Source of the DNA: Candidatus Enterococcus murrayae
Lineage (GTDB): Bacteria > Bacillota > Bacilli > Lactobacillales > Enterococcaceae
Direction of reading: 5' to 3'
Assembly (NCBI RefSeq): GCF_017315985.1
Contig: NZ_JAFLVR010000042.1
Span: 1-47,203 of the forward strand
DNA: 47,203 nucleotides
In this document: in pieces, positions 1 to 7,622 of the stretch
Layout: each line of letters starts with the position of its first letter
Position numbering within the stretch: position 1 is the stretch's first letter
Notes under the pieces: generated by a model
What the model saw: the letters and a program-made list of their open reading frames with translations, nothing else
Database searches by the model: none
Told to the model about the DNA's origin: nothing
Translations under genes and position numbers: made by a program

Positions 1-416
1 TGCCAGATCATATCCACATGTTAGTAAGAGTTCCACCGAAAATAAGCATTTCTCAGTTCATGGGATTTTTAAAAGGCAGAAGTGCGACTCTGATCCATGA
101 GCAGCATGGAAACTTAGTCTATAAATATGGGAATAAAAGTTTCTGGTCCAAAGGATATTACGTAAGTACAGTGGGGTTGAATCAAAAGACAATCGCAAAA
201 TATATAAGAGAGCAGGAATCAGATGATCGTATTCGAGATAGTATAAGTAAACGAGAATACGTTGATCCATTCAAGAGTAAGAAAAAGAAATAAAGTAGCG
301 AGCGCCGAGCGGTTGGCGGTCTTTTGGGAAGCTCCATTTATGGAGTACGTGAGTGGGGACCTCTTCTAGAGGTGTTAAAAAGCCACCCGTTTTCACGGGT
401 GGATGGGTTACTTATA
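1..416 (+). mobile_element. IS200/IS605-family insertion sequence, right part only
   Basis: The window opens inside an IS200-type element. It contains the 3' part of the tnpA gene and a right-end structure, a perfect 8-bp stem (383-390 with 395-402) around a TTTC loop. A second small hairpin lies at 359-373. IS200 elements have no terminal inverted repeats and end in such subterminal hairpins, which TnpA binds as single strands. The exact right end is not visible; about 416 is an estimate. The left end lies outside the window. Confidence 0.8.
3..293 (+). CDS. tnpA: IS200-type Y1 transposase TnpA, 5'-truncated by the window edge
   Basis: This is the C-terminal part of a single-strand HUH/Y1 transposase. 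The frame is open from base 3. It begins with PDHIHMLV, which holds the two metal-binding histidines (HIH). It continues with a VPPK...FMGFLKG segment, the FWSKGYYVSTVG block typical of IS200 TnpA, and KYIREQE, whose tyrosine is the expected DNA-cleaving residue. The gene stops at 291-293 and looks intact in what is visible. Full-length relatives are about 150 residues, so roughly one third is missing upstream. An internal ATG at 18 is not a real start because it would remove the catalytic histidines. Confidence 0.9.
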   Translation, partial: PDHIHMLVRVPPKISISQFMGFLKGRSATLIHEQHGNLVYKYGNKSFWSKGYYVSTVGLNQKTIAKYIREQESDDRIRDSISKREYVDPFKSKKKK

Positions 417-773
417 GTTGAGCTATACAATGCTTTTTTTCATCAAAATTACAACTAATCTGCTTGTGATATGTAGGGAAATTAAAAAAACACGTTGAAG
501 GAGTGGTTTATCGAAAAATTAGAATAAAAATCTCTCAGCAATGTTTAATAATTCACATTTTTAAGGTATGATAATACAAAGGTGACAAATACCTAAAGCG
601 ATGTGCCAGAAGGGATTTAGTGAGAATTAATCTCAATTAGCAGGTCGGAATTTATGAGAGCCATTTAGTCATTAATTGTTCAAAATTTTATTCCAAAACG
701 ATAATAGTCAGCTTGTTCTGGCTTTATATATGCACCACAAATGTATAAACCTATAAAAGAAAGGATGAAAGAA
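294..773. other. Intergenic region between the IS and the flavodoxin operon
   Basis: It contains the IS right-end hairpins up to about 416, then about 350 bp without a credible reading frame. There is a near-palindrome at 621-635 (TGAGAAT, T, AATCTCA) with a 7-1-7 layout resembling a Fur box at 11 of 14 symmetric positions. An inverted AGGTAT/ATACCT pair lies around 564-594. I recognise no riboswitch class and no clear -35/-10 pair. Confidence 0.4.
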
Positions 774-1223
774 ATGACATTAGCAAAAATCGTTTATGCA
801 ACTAACACAGGAAACACAGAAGGAATCTCTGAAATTCTGGAGGATGCTTTTGAAGAAATCGGCGTTGACGTAGAACGCGTTGAAGCAGATGATGCAGAGG
901 CAGATTTTTATGAAGATGCAGATATCTGTGTTCTAGCTACTTATACTGATGGAGATGGTGAACTACCGTTTGATTTGGAAGATTTGCACGAAGAGCTGCC
1001 AGATGTAGATTTATCAGGAAAAATTTATGGTGTAGTTGGAAGCGGAGATAGCGAATTATATCCTGATTATTTCTGTCAAGCTGCGATTGCTTTTGATGAA
1101 GCCTTTGCAAAAACAGGTGCAAAAAAAGCAGCGGAAACAGTGAAAATTGAAAATGAAGCTGATGATGAGGATGAAGAAGTATTGAAAGCATTTGTGAAAG
1201 CTTTAGTAGAAGCAGCGGAATAA
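774..1223 (+). CDS. Flavodoxin
   Basis: This is a 149-residue acidic FMN-binding electron carrier. The phosphate-binding loop TNTGNTEG is near residue 10. The mid-protein ATYTDGDGELP and the VVGSGDSELYPDYFC segments are the usual flavin-contacting loops. The length fits short-chain flavodoxins. I chose the ATG at 774 because AAAGGA lies 8 bases upstream; an ATG at 741 has no ribosome site and adds a tail not typical of the family. It is the first gene of a run ending in pyruvate:flavodoxin oxidoreductase, so the likely role is to carry electrons from pyruvate oxidation to the Nfn-like flavoprotein encoded next. The physiological partner is inferred from context. Confidence 0.93.
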   Translation: MTLAKIVYATNTGNTEGISEILEDAFEEIGVDVERVEADDAEADFYEDADICVLATYTDGDGELPFDLEDLHEELPDVDLSGKIYGVVGSGDSELYPDYFCQAAIAFDEAFAKTGAKKAAETVKIENEADDEDEEVLKAFVKALVEAAE

Positions 1224-1252
1224 GAGTCACATTGGAAGAATGGAGTGAGATT

Positions 1253-2089
1253 TTGTTTAAAGTATTAGAACGTAAGGAACTGGCGCCAACGGAATATGAG
1301 ATTTTGGTTGAGGCGCCACGAATTGCCAAAAAAGCACAACCAGGGCAGTTTGTGATCTTGCGAATCGACGAACAGGGTGAGCGGATTCCGCTGACAGTCG
1401 TGGATACAGACAAAGAAGCGGGTTGGGTACGCTTAATCTTTCAAGTGATCGGCAAATCGACTGCCCAGCTCGCTACTGTTATGGCCGGCGAAGCCCTGAT
1501 GGATATTGTTGGTCCTCTTGGTAAAGCAACTGACATTGAAAATTATGGTACCGTTCTCTTGGTAGGTGGCGGCGTGGGTATCGCCGCGCTGTTCCCGATC
1601 GTCAAAGGACTGAAAGAAGCGGGCAATCATGTAATCACTATTCTTGGAGCAAAAAATAAAGATTTATTGATTCTTCAGGAAGAATGTGCCAAATATTCTG
1701 ACGAACTGATTTTAATGACTGATGACGGTTCGGTTGGACAAAAAGGGCTGGTTACTCAAGCAATGGAGGATGTTTTTAAACGCGAGGAAATCTCGATGGC
1801 TTGGGCAATTGGACCGAGCATTATGATGAAGTTTTGTACAATCACTGCGCAAAAATATGATGTGTCGATTTATGTTTCCTTAAATCCAATTATGATTGAT
1901 GGAACAGGAATGTGCGGTGGCTGTCGTGTGACGGTGGCTGATTCTATTAAATTTGCCTGTGTTGACGGCCCAGAATTTTTAGGTGAGGAAGTCGACTGGG
2001 ATGAGTTTGTTAATCGAATGCAGCAGTATCGTCCAGAAGAATTGACGGCTAATGAAAGATATGAAAAGCAGGTGAGTTCAAATGGCTAA
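1253..2089 (+). CDS. nfnA: NfnA-like FAD/NAD-binding subunit with a [2Fe-2S] site (sulfide dehydrogenase/ferredoxin-NADP reductase type)
   Basis: This 278-residue protein has a ferredoxin-reductase fold. An N-terminal FAD barrel (AQPGQFVILR) is followed by a nucleotide-binding domain (GGGVGIAALFPIVKGL near residue 105) and a C-terminal cysteine set, CGGC followed by C in FACVDGPEF, that should ligate a [2Fe-2S] cluster. It fits the small subunit of NADH-dependent reduced ferredoxin:NADP oxidoreductase. The TTG at 1253 is preferred because GGAG lies 7 bases upstream and the protein then starts like its relatives; an upstream TTG at 1232 lacks this. The 3' end overlaps the next gene by 8 bases, which suggests translational coupling to the large subunit. 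Confidence 0.85.
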   Translation: MFKVLERKELAPTEYEILVEAPRIAKKAQPGQFVILRIDEQGERIPLTVVDTDKEAGWVRLIFQVIGKSTAQLATVMAGEALMDIVGPLGKATDIENYGTVLLVGGGVGIAALFPIVKGLKEAGNHVITILGAKNKDLLILQEECAKYSDELILMTDDGSVGQKGLVTQAMEDVFKREEISMAWAIGPSIMMKFCTITAQKYDVSIYVSLNPIMIDGTGMCGGCRVTVADSIKFACVDGPEFLGEEVDWDEFVNRMQQYRPEELTANERYEKQVSSNG

Positions 2090-3491
2090 ACGCAGTTATA
2101 CAAAAACACCCATGAGAGAACAATCGCCTGAGATTCGAAATCAAAACTTTGATGAAGTTGCTTTAGGTTATAGCTTGGAAGAGGGACAGTTAGAAGCAAG
2201 CCGCTGTTTACAGTGTAAAAATGCTCCTTGTATTACAAATTGTCCTGTAATGATCGATATTCCGGGGTTCATCAAGGCAATTGAGGAGGGGGATATGCCC
2301 CTAGCCTATGAAATTTTAAGCCGATATACTAATTTACCGGCAATTTGTGGTCGAGTATGCCCTCAGGAAAAACAATGTGAGATGGTTTGCCGTTTAGGCC
2401 GCTCGAAAAAATTTGAACCTGTGGCAATCGGAAAACTAGAACGACTTGTTGCGGACTGGGCTCTAGAACAGCCGATTGATTACAAAGAGGTAACTGGTGA
2501 CAAAGGTCGAGTAGCGGTAATTGGTTCAGGACCTTCTGGCTTAACGGCAGCTGGTGACCTTGTGAAGTTAGGTTATGATGTGACAGTCTATGAAGCGCTG
2601 CATGCGCCAGGCGGAGTATTAACTTACGGTATTCCTGAATTCCGCTTACCAAAGCGCATTGTCAAAAAAGAGATTGACCGCATCGTCGCTCAAGGTGTGA
2701 AAATCGAAACGAATGTAGTTGTCGGAAAGACAATCACAATGGATGAAATTATCACTGATTTTGATGCTTGCTACTTGTCAGTTGGAGCAGGAGCGCCAAG
2801 ATTTCAAGGAATCAAAGGAACGTCATTAAATGGTGTTTATTCATCTAGTGAGTATTTAACTCGGGTCAACCTAATGCACGGTTATCAATTTCCGGAATAT
2901 GATACACCAGTTCAAAAATCTAAAAATGTAGTTGTTATCGGAGGCGGAAACGTCGCGATGGATGCGGCACGTTCGGCTAAACGTTTAGGAGCGGACAAGG
3001 TGTCGATTGTCTATCGTCGCTCGTTAGAGGAGTTGCCAGCTCGTGAGGAAGAGTATCACCATTCTGTAGAAGAGGGGATCGAATACCATTGGTTGAGCAA
3101 TCCGATTGAATACATAGATGATGGCGAGGGACGTTTGAAAGCTGTTAAATGTGTTCAGATGGAGTTAGGCGAACCAGATGAGTCAGGGCGTCGTCGACCG
3201 ATCGTGATTCCCGGCAGTGAATTCATCATCGAAGCTGACACGGCAATCGAGGCAATTGGTCAAGGGGCTAATAAAGTATTATTAGATACGTTCCCAGAGT
3301 TAGCACTGAATAAATGGGGCTATATTGATGCAGATGAAGAGACAAGCGCGACTTCGATTCCTGGTGTGTTTGCCGGTGGCGATATCGTAACAGGTGCCGC
3401 GACGGTCATTTTGGCAATGGGCGCCGGAAAAATTGCAGCAAATGAAATTGATCAATACATTCAAAAGACAAGGCAGGAGCAATTGGTCTAA
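2082..3491 (+). CDS. nfnB: NfnB-like NADPH-dependent glutamate-synthase-type flavoprotein
   Basis: This 469-residue large subunit starts with two cysteine groups, CLQCKNAPCITNCP and CGRVCPQEKQCEMVC. They bind [4Fe-4S] clusters in the GltD/NfnB family. Two dinucleotide-binding folds follow: GSGPSGLTAAGDL for FAD near residue 148 and GGGNVAMDAARSA for NAD(P)H near residue 288. A final FAGGDIVTGAATVILAMGAG motif contacts FAD. No GltB large subunit lies beside it, so a role in glutamate synthesis is unlikely. Partnership with the overlapping NfnA-like gene is the better reading: together they would pass electrons between reduced flavodoxin or ferredoxin, NADH and NADPH. Bifurcation itself is not shown by sequence. 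Confidence 0.87.
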   Translation: MAKRSYTKTPMREQSPEIRNQNFDEVALGYSLEEGQLEASRCLQCKNAPCITNCPVMIDIPGFIKAIEEGDMPLAYEILSRYTNLPAICGRVCPQEKQCEMVCRLGRSKKFEPVAIGKLERLVADWALEQPIDYKEVTGDKGRVAVIGSGPSGLTAAGDLVKLGYDVTVYEALHAPGGVLTYGIPEFRLPKRIVKKEIDRIVAQGVKIETNVVVGKTITMDEIITDFDACYLSVGAGAPRFQGIKGTSLNGVYSSSEYLTRVNLMHGYQFPEYDTPVQKSKNVVVIGGGNVAMDAARSAKRLGADKVSIVYRRSLEELPAREEEYHHSVEEGIEYHWLSNPIEYIDDGEGRLKAVKCVQMELGEPDESGRRRPIVIPGSEFIIEADTAIEAIGQGANKVLLDTFPELALNKWGYIDADEETSATSIPGVFAGGDIVTGAATVILAMGAGKIAANEIDQYIQKTRQEQLV

Positions 3492-3505
3492 GCGAGGTGC
3501 AAATG

Positions 3506-6500
3506 ATGAAAACAATGAAAACAATGGATGGAAACACCGCAGCGGCGCATATCTCTTATGCATTTACTGAAGTTGCCGGAATCTATCCGATCACGCCTAG
3601 TTCAACAATGGCAGAGGTCGTTGACGAGTGGGCAGAGCAGGGTCGCAAAAACATTTTTAATGAGACAGTTAAAGTAGTCGAAATGCAATCAGAAGCAGGT
3701 GCTGCAGGAACGGTTCACGGTTCTTTGAAAACAGGCGTTTTAACTACGACTTATACAGCTTCACAAGGATTATTGTTAATGATTCCTAATATGTTTAAAA
3801 TTGCTGGTGAACTACTGCCGACTGTGTTTCATGTAGCTGCTCGAGCAGTGTCTACTAATGCCTTGAGTATTTTCGGGGATCATAGTGATGTAATGGCTGC
3901 TCGCCAAACAGGTTTTTGTATGTTGGCAGAAGGTGGCGTTCAGGAAGTTATGGATTTGTCAGCTGTTGCTCATTTAGCGAGTATCGAAGGCAAATTGCCA
4001 TTCATGAATTTCTTTGATGGATTTAGAACAAGTCATGAACTGCAAAAAATTGAAGTCATTGATTATGAAGACTTGAAAGCAATGATGAACTGGGAGGCAT
4101 TAGCTGAATTTAGAAGATTGGGTATGAATCCGAATCGACCTAACGTATCGGGTACAGCGCAAAACCCAGACATTCATTTTCAACAAAGAGAAACAGTCAA
4201 CCGCTATTATGACGAAATGCCTGCAATCGTTCAGAAGTACATGGGGAAAATCAATGAGCTGCGTGGTACAGATTATGATTTGACCAATTATTACGGTGAT
4301 CCAGAGGCGACAGAAGTGATAATTGCGATGGGCTCTGCTTCACCAACAATTCAGCAAACAGTGGACTATCTAAATGCCAATGGCCGTAAAGTCGGTTTTA
4401 TCGACATTCATTTATACCGTCCATTCCCAGCTGAAAATCTATTGGCGAAATTACCGACAACAGTGGAAAAAGTAGCAGTACTTGACCGAACAAAAGAACC
4501 TGGATCAGATGGTGAGCCTCTATTATTAGATGTTCAAAGTGTTCTTTATCGACATACAAACCGTCCAATCGTTATTGGCGGCCGTTATGGAATTGCATCA
4601 AAAGACGTGACACCAGATCAGATCGTTGCTGTTTTCGATCAGATGCTCTTACCCGCAACTGAAATGAAGCAACGTTTCACTGTCGGAATCAAAGATGATG
4701 TAACGAACCTATCTTTACCTATGAACGATGTTTTGGACCTAACACCAAAATCCACCTTCCAAGCAAAATTCTGGGGGTTGGGTTCAGATGGTACTGTAGG
4801 AGCAAACAAACAGGCGATTAAGATTATTGGGAATAATACAGATTATTATGCTCAAGCTTATTTCTCCTATGATTCCAAGAAATCGGGCGGCTTGACGAAT
4901 TCTCACTTACGTTTTGGTAAAGAGCCGATACTTTCTACCTATAATGTTGAAGCTGCAGATTTTGTCGGCTGTCATAATAGTGCATACATTCATCAATATG
5001 ATTTGGTGAAGGGCTTGAAAGACGGCGGAACCTTCCTGCTGAATACTGTTTGGGATGAAGAGAGAGTCAAAACATTACTGCCGAATCGGATTAAGCGTTA
5101 TTTAGCTGAACATAATATCAATTTCTATATTATCAATGCGATGGAGATTGCACAAAAAACAGGTCTAGGTGGTCGGATTAACCAAGTGATGTCAACAGCT
5201 TTCTTTGAGCTAACGGATATTATGGATCACGAAACCTATTTGCCATTGTTAAAAGCAGAGGTCGATGCGGCCTATGGTAAGAAATCTAGAACAATAGTTG
5301 AACGCAACTGGCAAGCGATCGATGCGACTGTAGCTGAGTTGAAGAAAATTGAGATACCAGCTGAGTGGGCAGAGATAGAAGTGAAGCCGCTTGTAAATGC
5401 GGATGATTCAAATAAACCAGCGTACATTCGCAATATTCTTGACCCAATCAATCGTCAAGAAGGAAATCAGCTTTCAGTCAATGATTTGATTGAAAACGGC
5501 ATGTTAGGTGGAGTAATGCCTTCTGGCACTGCAGCCTATGAGAAGCGTGGAATTGCTTTGGAGGTTCCTGAATGGATTCCTGAAGCATGTACGATGTGTA
5601 ATGAGTGTGCCTTTGTTTGTCCTCATGCGGCAATTCGACCATTTCTGGCGGATGAAGAAGAGATGGAGGCAGCACCTGAAGGCTTTATCACTCGTGATAT
5701 GCGCGGAAAAGATGGCTTTAACTATCGCATTCAAGTTTCATTGGAAGATTGCACGGGTTGCGGACTCTGTGTAGAAGCATGTCCGGCGAAAGAAAAGGCG
5801 CTAGTTATGAAGTCTTACGAAGATCAAAAAGAACAAGCTGTAAACTGGGCGTTTGCAATGACTCTGCGTCAAAAAGAGAATCCAGCGAAGAAATTCTCGG
5901 TGAAGGGTTCACAATTTGAGCAACCATTGCTTGAGTTCTCTGGCGCTTGTGCAGGTTGTGGAGAAACTCCTTATGTGAAGCTATTAACTCAGCTGTTTGG
6001 TGATCGAATGATGATTGCCAACACTACCGGTTGTTCTTCTATCTGGGGCGGATCAGCACCAGCAACGCCATATACTGTCAACAAAGATGGCAGAGGACCT
6101 GCCTGGAGTAATTCTCTGTTTGAAGATAATGCAGAATATGGTTTAGGAATGCATATGGCAAATCTGACAAAACGAAACCGTCTGGCCAATAAAGTACTGA
6201 CGGCTCTGGAAAAGGGAATTGGTTCTGAAGATACAAAAGCTCAATTGCAGGATTGGTTGGACCATATGTCTGAAGGCGAAGGCAGCCAGCAACGTGCGGC
6301 TAAATTGCGCGCTACTTTAACTGAAGAAGCTAATGAAGAATTGCAGGCAATCTTAGCCGACAATGAAATGTTTGCGAAACCAAGCCAATGGATCATCGGC
6401 GGGGACGGCTGGGCCTACGATATCGGCTTTAGTGGTATCGATCATGTGCTGGCTTCTGGTGAAGATGTGAATATCCTCGTTATGGATAACGAAGTGTATG

Positions 6501-7036
6501 CCAATACGGGTGGTCAAATGTCGAAAGCAACACCATCAGCTGCTATTGCGAAATTTGCAGCCGGCGGTAAGAAGACGAAGAAAAAAGATCTTGGCATGAT
6601 CGCGATGACTTATCGTGATGTTTATGTAGCACAAGTGGCGATTGAAGCCAATCCTACTCAAGCGTTGAAAGCTATCCAAGAGGCAGAAGCTTACCCAGGG
6701 CCTTCATTGATTATCGGTTATACTCCTTGTATCAACCACGGGATTCGTGGCGGTATGAGCCAATCAATTGAAGAGTCGAAGAAAGCGGTAGAATCTGGTT
6801 ACTGGCCGCTTTATCGCTATGATCCTGTTCGTGCACAAAAAGGAAAAGATCCAATGCGTATCGACTTTAAGAAAACTGATTTCAGCAAGATGAATGCCTT
6901 CCTTGAAGGACAGACTCGTTTCTCTGCTTTGCATAATATTAAAAAAGATGATGAGTTAGTAGAAGAAATGCTGAATCAAACAGTTGAAGATATGGAAGAG
7001 CGTGTGAAAAGTTATACAGAACTAACAAATAAGTAA
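3506..7036 (+). CDS. nifJ: Pyruvate:flavodoxin (ferredoxin) oxidoreductase
   Basis: This 1176-residue single-chain enzyme oxidises pyruvate with CoA to acetyl-CoA and CO2. Domain order is the usual one: N-terminal pyruvate-binding half (EVAGIYPITPSS), a central ferredoxin-like domain with CTMCNECAFVCPHAA and CTGCGLCVEACP for two [4Fe-4S] clusters, then the thiamine diphosphate domain with CAGCGETPYVKL, GGDGWAYDIGFSG and DNEVYANTGGQMS. Length is normal. ATG 3506 has GAGG 8 bases upstream; a GTG at 3497 overlaps that site and is unlikely. It follows the Nfn pair by about 14 bases and closes the operon. The enzyme is oxygen-sensitive in known cases, so it would work under anaerobic conditions. 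Confidence 0.96.
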   Translation: MKTMKTMDGNTAAAHISYAFTEVAGIYPITPSSTMAEVVDEWAEQGRKNIFNETVKVVEMQSEAGAAGTVHGSLKTGVLTTTYTASQGLLLMIPNMFKIAGELLPTVFHVAARAVSTNALSIFGDHSDVMAARQTGFCMLAEGGVQEVMDLSAVAHLASIEGKLPFMNFFDGFRTSHELQKIEVIDYEDLKAMMNWEALAEFRRLGMNPNRPNVSGTAQNPDIHFQQRETVNRYYDEMPAIVQKYMGKINELRGTDYDLTNYYGDPEATEVIIAMGSASPTIQQTVDYLNANGRKVGFIDIHLYRPFPAENLLAKLPTTVEKVAVLDRTKEPGSDGEPLLLDVQSVLYRHTNRPIVIGGRYGIASKDVTPDQIVAVFDQMLLPATEMKQRFTVGIKDDVTNLSLPMNDVLDLTPKSTFQAKFWGLGSDGTVGANKQAIKIIGNNTDYYAQAYFSYDSKKSGGLTNSHLRFGKEPILSTYNVEAADFVGCHNSAYIHQYDLVKGLKDGGTFLLNTVWDEERVKTLLPNRIKRYLAEHNINFYIINAMEIAQKTGLGGRINQVMSTAFFELTDIMDHETYLPLLKAEVDAAYGKKSRTIVERNWQAIDATVAELKKIEIPAEWAEIEVKPLVNADDSNKPAYIRNILDPINRQEGNQLSVNDLIENGMLGGVMPSGTAAYEKRGIALEVPEWIPEACTMCNECAFVCPHAAIRPFLADEEEMEAAPEGFITRDMRGKDGFNYRIQVSLEDCTGCGLCVEACPAKEKALVMKSYEDQKEQAVNWAFAMTLRQKENPAKKFSVKGSQFEQPLLEFSGACAGCGETPYVKLLTQLFGDRMMIANTTGCSSIWGGSAPATPYTVNKDGRGPAWSNSLFEDNAEYGLGMHMANLTKRNRLANKVLTALEKGIGSEDTKAQLQDWLDHMSEGEGSQQRAAKLRATLTEEANEELQAILADNEMFAKPSQWIIGGDGWAYDIGFSGIDHVLASGEDVNILVMDNEVYANTGGQMSKATPSAAIAKFAAGGKKTKKKDLGMIAMTYRDVYVAQVAIEANPTQALKAIQEAEAYPGPSLIIGYTPCINHGIRGGMSQSIEESKKAVESGYWPLYRYDPVRAQKGKDPMRIDFKKTDFSKMNAFLEGQTRFSALHNIKKDDELVEEMLNQTVEDMEERVKSYTELTNK

Positions 7037-7043
7037 GAACGAC

Positions 7044-7084
7044 AAATAGCGTTGATACAAAATTGTATCGACGCTATTTTTATT
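7044..7084 (+). terminator. Rho-independent terminator of the flavodoxin-nifJ operon
   Basis: A 17-bp stem (7044-7060 with 7063-7079, one mismatch) around a two-base AA gap is followed by a T-rich stretch. It starts 8 bases after the nifJ stop. Confidence 0.85.
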
Positions 7085-7128
7085 GTCTTAACTCCTTGCT
7101 CGAAAAGGCAGCTATCAATTTGAGCAAA

Positions 7129-7158
7129 TAAAAAAACCGATCAAAAGATCGGTTTTTA
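7129..7158 (-). terminator. Terminator of rpsT
   Basis: The hairpin AAAAACCGATC / GATCGGTTTTT has an AAAA loop and ends at the rpsT stop codon. On the minus strand it gives a U-tract. It may also act as a back-up terminator for the plus-strand operon. Confidence 0.8.
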
Positions 7159-7413
7159 TTATTTAGCTAATTTTTTTGCAAGACGCGCTTTATCACGGTT
7201 TGCTTTGTTTTTGTGAATCAAACCTTTTGATTCAGCCATATCGATTGCTTTAGCAGCTTCTTTGTAAAGGTCGTTCATATTTTCAGCGCCAGCAGCAGCA
7301 GCCTCTTCAAATTTTTTAACAGTAGTACGCATTGCGCTCATTTGTGATGAGTTTTTAGCGTTAGCAGCTTCGCTAGTGCGAACACGTTTGATTGCAGATT
7401 CAATGTTTGGCAT
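7159..7413 (-). CDS. rpsT: 30S ribosomal protein S20
   Basis: This 84-residue basic protein starts [15 protein letters not shown] and ends in [15 protein letters not shown]. It is a normal-length S20, which binds 16S rRNA in the body of the small subunit. The ATG at 7413 has GGAGGT 7 bases upstream; a longer frame from 7473 is not used. It is monocistronic: its terminator is at 7129-7158 and the next upstream gene on this strand, the metal ATPase, ends about 200 bp away. Confidence 0.97.
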   Translation of the reverse strand: MPNIESAIKRVRTSEAANAKNSSQMSAMRTTVKKFEEAAAAGAENMNDLYKEAAKAIDMAESKGLIHKNKANRDKARLAKKLAK

Positions 7414-7622
7414 GGATTTCACCTCCGAATTCAGTCTTATACGGTTTTTGCCGTACAATTCAACATTACTCATTATACATAAAGCCGCTTTTCAATGCAA
7501 TAAAATCGTGACAAGTTTTTTTCCTTAACAGAAAATAAGTTGAAAAACAAGTGATTAAAGAGTAAATCGAATCAAAAGAAATCACCACAATAATTATTCA
7601 GACTTTGTGGTGACCAGAGTTT

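Noticed and set aside
937-1413. A 158-codon minus-strand frame across flavodoxin and nfnA
   Set aside because: It is the shadow of two clear genes, with low-complexity His/Leu-rich composition and no ribosome site.
5478-5774. Short frames on both strands inside nifJ
   Set aside because: They overlap the ferredoxin-like domain of the oxidoreductase and have no start signals.
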